From NCBI RefSeq assembly GCF_016802725.1, contig NC_052664.1, positions 17,628,405-17,692,404 of the forward strand: DNA of 64,000 nt. Direction: 5' to 3'. The position numbers and the translations under genes were made by a program. Below are positions 34,051 through 47,348 of this stretch, in pieces (the first letter of the stretch is position 1; each line of letters starts with the position of its first letter). The DNA comes from Solenopsis invicta. Lineage: Eukaryota; Arthropoda; Insecta; Hymenoptera; Formicidae. The notes below the pieces were generated by a model. It did no database searches. It was not told the DNA's origin and worked only from the letters and a program-made list of their open reading frames with translations.

Positions 34051-36430
34051 ATATCTAATTAAAAAAAATGCTCATTGAAAAAATGCTTTTCTTTCTTTTC
34101 TGTTAACACATTCAAGCTTTACTTAACAAATTAAGCATTTGTATTTAAAATATTTATTTAACTACTTCATTTTTTTACAGCTTTAGATGCTATAGTTATA
34201 ATTATTTAATATTATTTTATTAAAATAATAACTAGTATTAAAGTAATAAAATTTGCACCATTTTGCGTGTTATAATTTAAACTGAATGATGCAAAAATAT
34301 ATTATTTTAAAAAACAATAAAACTTTAAATTTTCTTAAGAAAGATATATAGAATAATACTGTAAGAGCATCGTTTACAGTCAAATAATTCATTTTATTAA
34401 TCATGATTGCACTATTAAAGATTCAAATTTAAACCATCTCTTTAATAATATTTTAATTTTTTTTTAACTTTTGCGTATGTCGAAATTTATTATTTTAACA
34501 TAGAAATGTACTTGAAAAATTTCATATGATTAAAAAAAAATCTGATTTAGTTATTCCATTTCTATGAAATATTTAGCTTTAAAGTAAACAGGACCTATAT
34601 TAATACATATATCTAGTATAATAAACTAAATTTAAGTCAAATTTAATACATTTCTTGAATCAAGTTGTTTAACTTTTTGTTTTAAATAATTTAACAACAT
34701 ATTGAATAGAAAATCGTTATAAGTCGTTATAGATCTATACGATTAAAAACGACAAATTGTATAATTCAGCATTACGAATTTAATAGTAAAATGTTTAAAT
34801 TAATCAGTAATTAAAGAACGATGCTATAAAAGTCGTCAGAAACATCACTCAAAATGCTCCCATACAATTTTCATCGTAAGATTTTCGTTATAACAAATTT
34901 TAATTTGACGAACGTTGAGGGAAATGGGTTACCTGCAGTCAAACGTCTCATCTAATCCAAGGGGAAAATGTCTATCTCCGTAAATGGCCATCCACTTCTG
35001 TTCTAACGGGATTTCACATCTTCGCGACGAATACCGATGCAGCGTGCATACGGACATTCTGTATTGTCTCTTGCTCTGTCGTCCAACCCTTCGAAATTGC
35101 TCTCATACACTCCTAGTTATTAACTATGTCGCGACGGTTTGAATGGAACATGAACGATGTACATCGCAATCTGAGCCGGAATTCCGTCTTCGATCTGACA
35201 CATATTTAATTTAATTAATATCGAGTCGGAATTGTCTGCAGAATTTACAATTACATCAGAAGCGATCAATATGAAACACTATGTAATTTCCTCAACGCAC
35301 TGCTTGACATTGATAGTAATTGCTTTTACCATATCCCGTATCAAAATTTTACTCCTACTTTCGACCTAAGATCTTTTATGCCTATTTTGTTATTTTAAAA
35401 ACACTCAAATATACACGGTTGAAAAGTTTGCGTATTTTTGTGATAAAATCTGGTGGTTAAAGTTTTTGTGTTACGTAATGAACATATCCATGTGTAATTT
35501 AACACATGTCTGCTATGTTAACTGAACTTAACAGATATAAATGTAGAATTGTGAAAGTGATTTAAAAAATATATTAAAGTAACACAATTTGCACGTATTT
35601 ATTAAATTTTACATTTTATATTTGTTAAAATTTACAGAAAAAGAGAATGTTGATGTTACACTATAACAGGAGTGGGGATAACTGTGCCATACTTTTTTAC
35701 TATACTTCTGTTAATTTTATCTTTACATATTAAAAATTATGTACACACAAGTAACTTCAAATTACGATTAAGATTACATATCTTTTTTGTTGAAATATTA
35801 ACGTAGTATTAATGTTATTATTTAACACAGATTATGTTAACACAAAATTTTGAGTGGACCGTTTGGGACACATGATTTATGTTAATTGTGTTGAAAGTTT
35901 AACACAATTTTTTCAATCTTTTTTGATGCAATACTTAACCTATTGGTTATTGCAGGGTTTATAAAGAGTTTCAAAAAGTTTGGCCAAAAAACACTTTTTT
36001 AATCTCAAAATAGAATTTAAGAAATTTTTTTTTAATTTTAGGCACAATGAGTTTAAAAGATCTAATTGATATCGAAAGTAGAAATAAGATTTCAAGTTGG
36101 ATAGTCGTACGACTCTTCTTCTTCAACAAAAGTGTTTATAACAAAATTTATTTTTTCTGTTTTTAATATTTATACATGTAAATTATTTGAGTTACTAATG
36201 AAATCACGAAAATTGAATGATATAAAACTGTAATAAAATGTAGTTATCTTATCTGTTTACGTCTTATTAGATAATGTTACAACAGATAATGAATTTCTCG
36301 TTATTCATAATTATCTAATTTACATCGAGTACTTTAATACGCGTATTAAGTACTATATCAGTATCAAATTGCTTAATATCCTCGTTTATACCGAGTATAT
36401 CAAGCGATTTAACACGAATATACTACTTAC

Positions 36431-37322
36431 AAGGGACATATCACGGGTGTCCAGCGCCGATTTAATTTTTCTTGAAATATATTGTTAAACACGAAAATCT
36501 AGGAAACCCGTATTTTTTTTATATGTGCGGAATCTGGCGTTTGGGGGGTAAAACAACACCGTTTTTTTTTTAACGGTATTTTTTCGAGGCGAATATCGTC
36601 AAAAGTATAAAAAATTTTAAAAATTCTTTTAATAAAAGTTGTTCAAAAAGTCCTTTAAAGTTGTAAAAAAAAAATTTTTTTTAACAAAATACTCCAACCA
36701 TCCAGTTTTATCAAATTTTTCAAATTTTTTTTCGCCAAATTAAAAGTTATTTTTTCCATACACAGAAAAAAAATTAGTATTAAATCAACAATTTTTGTTT
36801 CATATATAAGCAAGAATATAAAATTTTTCTGGAAGAATTTATAATTTTAAACATAATTTGCTTACATCAAGAAACTTTTTCTCTTCATGTAAGCCTGTAA
36901 GCAAATCGTGTCTATTTAAGATTATAAATTTTTCGAAGAAAATTTAGATTTTTGCTTATATACGAAACAATGATTGTTGATTTGATATTAATTTTTTTCT
37001 GTGTATTCAATCATGTATAATAAAATTTAAAAAATTTGACAAAAATTTTGGGTGGTGGGGGTATTAAACAAAAATAAAGTAAACAATTTTTTCTTTACAA
37101 TTTTAAAGTACTCTTTAACCATACAACTTTGATTTGTAAAAAATTTTTTTTATCTCTTATATTTTCAACGATATTCGTCTCGAAAGCGAAATACTGTTTT
37201 TTTTTTAAGGGGTGTTTCACCCTCTAAATATGAGATTCCGCACACATATAAAAATACGGTTCTCTTAGATTTTCGTGCTTAACATATTTCAAGGAGAATT
37301 AAGTCGGCCGGACATGTCTCTT
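36431..37322. mobile_element. 892-bp MITE with long TIRs
   Basis: AAGGGACATATC at the left and GACATGTCTCTT at the right begin inverted arms of over 300 bp (also CACGAAAATCTA / TAGATTTTCGTG and GAATATCGTC / GATATTCGTC). A second MITE sits near its middle. No coding sequence and no convincing target duplication. Confidence 0.8.
36758..37006. mobile_element. ~248-bp palindromic MITE nested in the 36.4-37.3 kb element
   Basis: The tip TACACAGAAAAAAAATTA and its mirror TTAATTTTTTTCTGTGTA extend inward over about 90 bp each (ATCAACAATTTTTGTTTC / GAAACAATGATTGTTGAT). TA at both ends suggests a TA target, as in Tc1/mariner-type MITEs. Confidence 0.75.
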
Positions 37323-40300
37323 ATTAGTACTCGTATCAAAGTGTGATCGGTGTGTACTATATAAATATTAAAAAGTAAATTTATTAATTTTATAAACATA
37401 TTAAAATCAAATTTGGAGGCGACACGTAAAAGAAATGAAAATGTTTGCAATATAGACCGCGCAATATTCCGAAACGGTATATGCAGAAAAGTGAGAAAAC
37501 GATATTAGAATTTTCTTTCACATTTGTTTTGATAAGGAAACATCAGAAGTTCTAGGAGAGAAAAGGAGACACGGTGTCCCTTCATTATCGGAAAATATGA
37601 TAATACCAGTGTCACGAGGGAAATCGCTGCAGAAACCAGTATCATGATTGTGCAGCGAATTGAACGAAATGAAATGGTCGAGTCTTTTTCTTATGCATGC
37701 ATATGCGTATTGCGACAAATGAACGCAATTGCGACAAATGTAATTGGAAGAGATGATTTTCCTAACTCTTTTATACGTCTTTCTTATCGCTATTATATAA
37801 CTGCATTTGTTAGCATAATACTATTAAAATATTTTTCTATAATACACAATTTATAATATGTATTACATATGCACATATTATATGTATTGTATGTAAAGGT
37901 TGCATAACACCCTAACAAAATTAGCATTCCAACTTTAATTTTTGAGAGTTCTGAATAAAATCTAACTTCTCTTTAAACAGTATAAAATATAGGAATACTT
38001 TTATGTTTATAAAAAAAAGAGTCCAACTTCCACACTATTAAAATAACAGTAAAAAATTGGGGTATTAATTTTATACCTGACATTTTGACTGAATAGTTCT
38101 GAAATTAACATCAAGCTCCAATAGTTCTCTCTGAATAGCTCCATTTAATTAATTTCGACGAGTTCCAGAGAGACGTTTTTGATAAATAAAAAATATCAAA
38201 TCTCTATAATTGTTTAAAAAATCACTATCAAAAGTTATAAAATTGTCAGCAACGGCAAATCTTCGACGTTGAAGAATTTCGATCGGATCTTAGACTAGTA
38301 TAATATATTTTCATCAAGAGTTCATAGATTTGAAGCCTATTATTACACTATCTTTTAAGTATAATGATGTGTGTTTACAGCACAAAATTGTAATGTAACA
38401 TCTTTATTAACGATGTAGCAGATCTTCATTAAATAGTGTTAATAGTGTGCATTCCAATCGCACCAATAGAATAGAAATAAAATGAAGAAAGATCTAAAAC
38501 AGAGGAAATTGATGGTAAAAAGGGTTTGTTTCGATTGAATATCTGGCCAATTCGCTTAAAATGTCCCGACATATTCTTATGAAATAATTTAATGAGTTTC
38601 TGTTCACGAACCACTGCAGTCAGAATTCTATTTTAATTCCATTTTACATCGGTCGACACATTCAAGAACTCGCGCATTGGCTTCTTTATTATGCAATTAT
38701 ATCAAAGGAAAACGTGTTCTAATATCGATTTATTGAAGTGCTAATTAACTTACCCTTCTCATTTTTTTGATATTAGCTAGGAATTAAGAAAAATCTATAT
38801 ATACGTCTAAGTACATTAAATTTTTAAATATTAAATATTTTAAACCGTTAAATATTTTTAACCATTTATCTTTTCCTTTCTTGTACTTTTATTATCCAAT
38901 TGTTTGTCTGCACTTAATTAAATCTCTTAACGTTTCATTATTTAAATAAAAATAACTTTATTTTAATATGTAAGAAATATCTAATTGAGTAATTCGATAA
39001 TTGATTCGATTATGACTGCAACCTCACAATTTGCCTCGAAATCGTATTTATTCGAATGCTTTTATAAAGTTAATCGTGTTACGAGATTTACTCCGACAGC
39101 TCGCGACGGAAGTATGAAAATGAAGCAACTGCATCCAAATGAACGCCATTCATCGAGCTGCATGCTCATCCGCAATTGAATTCGTCTTTACTCTGTGATA
39201 TTCATTCTTAATGTATAATCTTTGAATTATCCACCAGCATGGAATATATCAAATTAATATTATAAATCAAAACCAAGCAAAAAGTGTTACTTTAAAATGA
39301 AAAAGTTTTTTATAAAATTTTTTATATTATAATTATATTATAATTTTCATAAAAATCGCAATCTAATAAGATTAGAGGAGGAAAATTATTTTTGTAAAAT
39401 ATTTATTGGATATTAATGAAATATTCGAATTGATCTACTTTTATATACTTATTGTTCCTTAAACTTATACTATTTTTTTTGCGCATTAGTGTAATTTTTT
39501 TTATAAATTTTTTATTACCATCACTACTATCGAGAATTCACATATTTGGTATTCTTTGAAAGTAATGTTTTCTCTGTAGTCTGAACAAACTGAAACTTTG
39601 CACGACCGGCACAGTCAATTGGCCGAGAAACGGGAAATGTCAACTTGCGCTAATTAGGGTCCGCGACTCGATCCGTTCTAACGTATACGATAATTATTGC
39701 ATGAAATCCCTTTTACTGACGAATTCTGCACACGTAGAATCCGGTAACACGAGCGGTAATGCGGGCTGCGACTTTTATTAATCGAGGAGGAACAAACGGC
39801 ATAGAGATATCACCAGATGTTATTGACAAAAGCGTTCCGCAATATCAAACAACCCTCAGCATAATAATAACGCACATAATTGCTGGATACATTTTGGCAT
39901 CTTCAATATTCCCACTCGCAAATTTCACTAACAATATTAACTATGTAATCGTAATCAATTCAATTGGTAATTAGATACGTGGGAAATATTCAATATCTAA
40001 TAATCATCGAGCTTTTAACCTTTTCAAATCATCGGGAAATATTCTTACAAACACTTTTTAAAACTTATTTTATCATATCAAAACTTTAAGGACATGATTT
40101 ATGACTTGTGTTAATAAAAAATTCTTTTTTTCTTTTTTTATTAAATTATCTTTCTTTTTGTGCACGCGTTAACGACGTAATTGTTTATACAAAAGTTTGT
40201 TTAAGCCATAAAATAAAAGGTACGTCAGAACATTTAATAATTTTCCGTAACTGAAAAATTTGAGATCACGCAATCGAATGGCTAATCATCTTACGGGAAG

Positions 40301-43280
40301 GAGCACTATCAATCATCCAGATGTGCAGTAACTGCACACTTTTTGTTTAAATAAACATCAGAATACTGCATTCTTATATACACTCGCTAAATATTGAGAA
40401 TGCTTTTCGATAAAAGTTCGTAAAAGATGATAATAATAATTAAAAAGTTATCAATATTATATTAGAAAATTCAAAACAAGCAAATCAATTTTTGAGACTA
40501 CATTGAAGTTTTATTGCAAAAGAGTACTAATATATAATTGTCACAATAATAATAAAGTTCTTTTTATTCAGTATGATGATAAGTGTACATAAAAAACTTG
40601 TATTAGACATGTTTAAATTAATCAAAGGAGCAACGTAACAACAAATAGAAATTTACTTAGCATCGTTAAATTGAGAACATAAAATTCCTTAATGTTACTT
40701 TACGACAATATTTGTTATCTGATTGATTTTGTTCTCCTCGCTTGACTTTTTGAAACGCGACCGATTGTTGACTGGTCCAAACTGGTTGGACAATGGGTCA
40801 TTAAAATGCAAAGCGAGGATCAAAGCATGGAATTAGATCAGACAGACGGGCTGCCTGAAACTAGTTGAAATATTGCACGTGAACCGAAATCGAATGTGAG
40901 AAGTGACATTTACGTTGAATATTTCTTCTCGCAGAAAAAGAGAGAGATCGAACATTATATAGACGATACTAAGCGAATTAAAAATTTTTGCATTTACCCT
41001 TCACACAATTATCTTGGTAGAATGTAAAAAGGAGAAGGATCAGTAAAATCTTTTTCTGGAAGTTTCCTCTTAATTTCTATTTAACAATTGTTTTTCAGTT
41101 TTAATTCAATAATGTCAATACCTACCGCGTCAATACCTACTTGCTTGTTTCGCAATTTTGCTAACGTTTAATACACTGATCTACAAGCGGGGACGAGAAA
41201 GGGGTCATGACATATACGTAAGCACGACGGCATCGTTTTTCCACGCGATTCACGACGTCCCCCGGGAGGCAGCACGACGACGTCGTTCACATGCACACGC
41301 ACATGCACTTTGCGCTAGCAGCAGACGCGCGAGGATGGAATGACAGGAAGTGGAAGGATATTAGCCTGGATGTCACTCCGCGTAATAGGAGGAGACGGGT
41401 GACCCCTTCCCGCCACTTGCACCCTGTATATGTCCCCAGGGGTACGAGACACCCCGATACACTTCGGTAGTATAGGGTATGGTATTCATCCCCCTCCGTC
41501 CAGCAATAGAACTCTACCAGCGATATTGACTGCTCCTGACACACGGCAGGGTCTGTTTTCCTCTACACGCCGAGATAATAGGGATTTGAACATCAAAGAG
41601 GATGTAGAAGCATGCGAATGCCGGTGATGGAACTTGCACGAAAATCAGAGAGAGAAAGAGAGAGAGAGAGTTGTATTTAGAAACAATTGTGCATTACGTG
41701 AAGAATTACTTTATATGAATTTAATCGATCTTGCTTACGGTTTTTCTCTCTTCACACACATCCAATTGTAAATAATAAAACTTACATACACGTTAGACGA
41801 ACGTAACAAACAGATAATCATAAAAATAATATCTGACGACTCTTAACGTGTTCCTACTATAGAATGATATTTCTTCACAAAGTGAGAAAATTGAAAAGAA
41901 TATACTAAAAAAATATTTATATTTATTAAAATTGTATAAAAACTTTTATTCTTTCAATTACTAATTCTATTATTATTATTGAAAATACAGTTTATAATTA
42001 TTGAATATCATTGTTTCTCCCGAAATTGACGTTAAGAGAATTTCATTAAAAGAAACGGTACAAGATTTCGAAGTATTTCTGAAGTTTGATTGAATGCTTA
42101 TCTCAACATTCCTATATACTCGGAACGACGTCGGATGATGCTGAGGAATAAGAAAGTCAAGTTTCCCCGTGCGAAAGAAACTTCTTCAGTGGAAAAACAC
42201 TTTCGCAGCAAAAAGAGAGTCAAGATCATGAGTATCGAGTTTTCGCGTCTGCTTTATTGCCGTTTAGACTTCTTTTCACTTCGCTTTGTTTGACTTTGCT
42301 GCCTCGTCTTTCCCGTAAAGTGGAATAATCTTCCACGCCATTCCTCAATGCCGTTCTACGCAATTCCTTGTTCCACTAAGGAATTCGTTACGCATCGCTA
42401 GATAAAAGGGAAAAATGAGGAAAGTTCTTCAAATGCGACACAGGTCTTTATCTTGGAATGAAAGTCAATAATGCTTTTTGGCACACGGTTTAATGGTTTC
42501 ATGGAATACGAGAATCGCTGAACGTTCGCGAGAGAAGTGAACTGCAAAATTGCAATAGATACAATGTCATTTTGTTAATGAATTTCGCAAAACTAGAATA
42601 TCAAATGTTCTATGAACTCAACTATGTAAAATTAATTCAAATTATTGCACATATATAAATCAATAAATACAACAATGAATAATTTGTCAACAGTGAAATT
42701 AATAGCAATACTAGTTTATAGCCAAAAATTATAATATTTTGAAATAGGCAATTATACTATGTATATGTATCGATATAATCACAGAAAATTATAAACATGT
42801 ATGACGTAGGCGAAAAATTTGTTAACTTAACTTAACTTAACTTAACAAAACTGTACATAATATGATGTTTAAATCGTTTATAATGTGGCTAAAAAGTAAG
42901 ATATCGAAAAAAATTGCATTTTATAGGGGATTAATAATATGTACCTCTTTAGAATTACAAGATGATGTTAATATCTTTTACAAAAAAAGAATTCTAATTT
43001 ATCGCAAAGTAATTTTTTGCACTTTAAACTACAATTATTTCAGAAACTCGACATGCCGGTGAACTTGGGCTTGCGACAACCAAAAATTTATAAGGAATAT
43101 TTTGTCTGGTTGAAAAAGTTTCTTTAATATTTTGTCTTATAAACTAGTGTTGTTATTTATAAGTAAGATATAAGAATTTATTTACTGGTCTTGATAAATC
43201 ACTTTGTACTCGTTTTATCGCGAATGATTCACATCGAAAAAAAAGTTTCACAGAATTTTAAATAAATTTTCGGCATTTAG
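37323..43280. other. Non-coding sequence
   Basis: 37900-38350 carries several AGTTCT/AGTTCC words like FB1, FB2 and the palindrome and may be a relic of that family. A CpG-rich block spans about 41170-41640. GC-richer patches near 39600-39760 and 40740-40880 could be conserved regulatory DNA. No gene supported. Confidence 0.4.
42822..42846 (+). repeat. (TTAAC)5 repeat
   Basis: Five pentamer units. Not the arthropod telomere repeat TTAGG. Confidence 0.85.
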
Positions 43281-44300
43281 TCTGTTCGAAAATGGGTTTG
43301 ATTATTACTAGTAAAAGTGAAAATTACTGGCGTTACGTTTCGTTTCTTTCACCAGTAAAGCCAATAGACGAACCCAAATAGTCTGAAACGTCATAAATAT
43401 TTTTAGATTTAACGTTATCGCAAGCTTGTAGTAACATTACAGACTTCTTTTGTATAACTTCCATATAATATTAAAATGTTTTAATGTACGGTTTATGCAA
43501 TGTTTCTTCAATCTTTTAATACTGGATTATGATTCTAACCTTCACTTTTTATAACAAATGTTATATTAATAATTAATATTATTAAAATATAGATTATTAT
43601 AATAAAATAATATGCATTATGAGCATATTATTACATACACTTTCTTTAATATTTGTATAAAATATTCTCAATTAATTCAATACGTCAGAAAGATAATTTT
43701 TAGGTTTAAAAATATATTTGTAATTGATTTTTTATGTATCAAAAGTTTAAAGTAAAAGAGATATTTGTACAAATCAAAAGTGGCTGTCTACATGATAAAC
43801 AGAACAATAATTGCTTGATTTAAAATCACACAATGAAGCAACAAATGTAGAATATACTATATAATACAAGTATAAAGAAAGTGTATAATCATGCTCATAA
43901 TACTATTGTATCACTTTATTATAATAATCCATATTTTAATCTATTAATAATATATTTTAATAATATTAATCATTAATACAACATTTGTTTTAGAAAGTGA
44001 AGATTAGAATCATACCAATTCATACAGTACTCAAGATTGCAGAAACATGTTACATTGTAAGTTTACACGGAAACTCCGAAAGATTTCTACACTGTTACAA
44101 GCTTGCGGTAACGTTGAGATAAAATCTGCAACTGTTAAAATAAAATTTGATTTTTTTTGACGTTTTGGACAATTTGAGATCATTGAGATCGATCGTCTAA
44201 GGTTTTATTGGTGGAAGAAACGAAACGCAACGCCAGTAATTTTTACTTCTGCCAACTGCATTACTTTTACTGACAGTAATCGAACATATTTTCGAACAGA
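43281..44300. mobile_element. 1.02-kb foldback/MITE element
   Basis: TCTGTTCGAAAATGGG and its mirror ATATTTTCGAACAGA start inverted arms reaching to about 43790. Further pairs are ATTACTGGCGTTACGTTTCG / CGAAACGCAACGCCAGTAAT, CGCAAGCTTGTA / ACAAGCTTGCGG and ATGAGCATATTA / ATCATGCTCATAATA. No ORF of note. Confidence 0.78.
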
Positions 44301-45596
44301 GGGTTGGATTCACAGAAATTCTATCTCAAATGTTCAAACGTAGAGATGTGTTAATTGACGCGAATCTTGATTTTCATTTCGCGGAGATCCCGATACACGG
44401 CAAAATTCGACCGCGAATTTGCAAAGGTAATACAAAGCTGCGTCGAACTGCAGTTTCACGGCGCGATGCGGTGAAACAAGTACCGAGTTATCAATGAGAA
44501 ACACCGTGCAAGTGCGACAAGTGCTGGCGGCGTGTCCCGACTATATTACAACGTATGCATATGCATGCATAAATAACGTTGAACCGGATCGGCGTCCGGT
44601 CAAATTACGTGCTTACATTGGTCGCGAATCGCCGGCCGATTGCTTCGCCGAGCATGAAAATCGGTTTTGGCCACTCGAGGGACCATGGCAAAACGGTTTC
44701 CCCGTGACCATTTCCTGTTCGATGAAGGTAGTGCAAATGCTAGACATTCGAAAGTTACCCGAGCGAATATCGTCGAACTATGCCTCGGGGGCTGCAGCGA
44801 TATAAGTAGAAATTTGCGCACTCAAAGTTTTAATATCTTTCCGAAAAAAAAAAAAAAATCGAAACCGCATCTCGACCTTTCCGTTTTATTAGTTTCCATA
44901 TCGCATTCTCTCTTTCTCTTTTATTAATTATGTTGGTGGATGGCACGTGTTATTTTCACAGTTTGCGTTTGATGCTTTTCGACATATTTTAAATACAGAG
45001 CGTGCATAGTGTACAAAAATGCAGTATTATTCAATCGATATTGCTTCTGTGTAATGGGAAATCCATCGAGACAGCAGATATGCATTAAAAAAAATATATA
45101 TGTGTGACTGAATCTTCTTGTACTGTTATAAATAGCTTTTTCCAAGTCTAGTCATCTTCAATTATGAAAGTCGCTTCTTGCTTCACTAACCAATTAAAAA
45201 TTGATCAGCCCATCGCACGCTTAAGCATCCGCACATATCTTTGGGAAATTTTTTTTATTTCGAATGTTACCTTCATCACGACGTTCGAACGTAAATAATT
45301 TCGATTCGCAAGAGAAATCTATTCAAGTCGCGACATTCGTCCTCCTAAGTGTGCGACGTCATCGCGTATTGCAATGCCCACCACTCCGTACGACTTTGTC
45401 GTCAGTTATCAGGGTTGTTAAAAAAAAAAAAAAAAAAAAAAACGCGACACCTGACTCGTGCGATAGGCTCCGACAGTGGATTTCACGGAACGGTATTCGA
45501 TAGTCGATCGATAGCTCAAGGACTATGCGCGCGTACAACAAAGCGCGCGCGCGATTCAGCGTCGGCTTGTTAACGCTGGTTTAACGCCAAGCGACC

Positions 45597-45650
45597 GCGT
45601 ATGCATGCATGCAAGCACGCACGCACGCATGCACGCACGCACGCGTGTCT
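45597..45650 (+). repeat. (GCAC/GCAT)n microsatellite
   Basis: Interspersed GCAT and GCAC tetramers, about 50 bp, in a CpG-rich stretch. Confidence 0.85.
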
Positions 45651-47180
45651 CCGCACTCGTATGCACCACGGTACGTGTCCGTGTTTACCCGTGTCCCTCG
45701 TGTGCGCGCGATATTTGCCATAGGAAACCACACAATGGTCCGTCACATCATGGCTCGCCCATAGTCCACCTACATCATATATACGTATACTGTGTTCCTC
45801 TCGCGCCCCCTCGCTTGCAGCGTGCACCGTGCACCGTGCGCCGATGAAACCGATGCACCAATCCACGCGGCTTCAAGTGTCGATACGTTCGACACAAAAG
45901 CCTTCCTCCCCGTCGCTCGTCACTGGCTCGCTCGGTGGGATATCAGGAAATTAATCGGCGCTTTGTTAGCATTTTAGATATTACATCGCTGAACGAAGCA
46001 GAACATACCCGTCCTGTATTTCACACTTTGTATAGCACTCAGGGTATAGCTTTTCTAAACTCGCGTATCTTGTGTATTTCTCGTATTCGTTTGCACTTCA
46101 TTTAAAACTGACTGATTTAAGTAATTGTTCAAAATAATCAGTTTGTTGCTGATTGAAGAAATTTTTTTATCTGTCCGTATTATCTCCGAATAAAAGAAGA
46201 GACAAGCAACAGCTAAATTTATTTCTGCAACTGAAGTGCATCGGCGACAATGCATATAGCGTCGATGAAATAAAATAGAATCGTCCTACGCGCATTTTCA
46301 CAAGCCCGCGCTCACAAAAGTTCACAAGTGTCTTCTCGCCGGCTGAGTGAAACGGAAGGAAACACGAATGGGGAACGCGATAAGCTGTAAAAACCGTTAT
46401 AGATAATAGAGTAATATTCCTTCCGCTTTCCCGCGGTTTAAAGCGGGGAAATAAAGCGAACGCCAATCCGTTTTTATCCCCAAATCCTCGAGCTACAGAA
46501 CAGCTTCGTACGGATGTGCTCGCGGTAGAGTTCTGGCCGAGTATTTGCAGTCTGCGCGGATTTAGAAGTAGTAGATATATATATTATCTGCGCCGTGGTA
46601 TTGTTAAGCCGTCGCGCGGATAATGGCGCTTGATTCTGAATTATGCGAGACGAAATGACTCATCATCGGATAGCTCGGACTCGCCCGCGAGTATGGATGT
46701 GAAACATTAGACGTCATCATTGCCGACAAACGAGAAATTATTGTTTCAAATAATGCTTTAATTGACTATTAAATGGTGCGCATTCGCTCCTCGCGGCAGA
46801 CCTTCCGTCTTCTTGCCTTTATTTTACGGGAAACGAAGATTAATTACGAGCTCATTGTCGTTTCACTTTTGCAGCCATTGACATTTATCTGTGCCCGCGA
46901 TCTTTAAACATACCGCGTATATTTAATAATTATAAGTCTAATATATACGGCAATATTCTTTTACGAACGTGTAATTCACGATTAACAAAGAAATTAATGT
47001 GTTTCGTAATATTTCTGCAAAGTTAATTAAAAAAGTAAATTATTTCTATCATTATGTATCACAAATTTTCTGCTTTTTTTCATTTTAAATATAATTACGA
47101 CAGAATATTCTTTTAAACATATAAATAAAATATTCAGTAAATCACAATATTCAATAAATCTATAATAAAAATCTGACAAT

Positions 47181-47348
47181 GGAAAGACGAGTTTGTCGTC
47201 ACAAACCGGAAAAGACGAGTTTTTCGTCAAAAAACCGGAAAAGACGAGTTTGTCGATGAAAAACCGGAAAAGACAAGTTTGTCGTCACAAACCGGAAAAG
47301 ATGAATTTGTCGTCACAAACCGGAAAAGAACTGACGACAAACTCGTCT
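47181..47348 (+). repeat. Minisatellite of 27-29-bp units with internal dyad
   Basis: Five units of the type GGAAAAGACGAGTTTGTCGT plus CACAAACC, followed by an inverted partial unit (GACGACAAACTCGTC). Each unit holds the dyad GACGAGTTTGTCGTC. It lies in AT-rich non-coding sequence. Confidence 0.8.

Larger units (their letters stand above)
33311..36430. other. Non-coding AT-rich sequence
   Basis: Contains the GA and GTGC/GT microsatellites and a mildly GC-richer patch at 34900-35200. TAACACA-like words recur at 35480-35910 in both orientations and may be a decayed MITE, but ends could not be fixed. Confidence 0.45.

Noticed and set aside
42822..42846. Telomere-like repeat
   Set aside because: The unit is TTAAC, not TTAGG, and there are only five copies.
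47181..47348. CRISPR-like direct repeats
   Set aside because: Units are head-to-tail without spacers and the locus is eukaryotic; it is a minisatellite.
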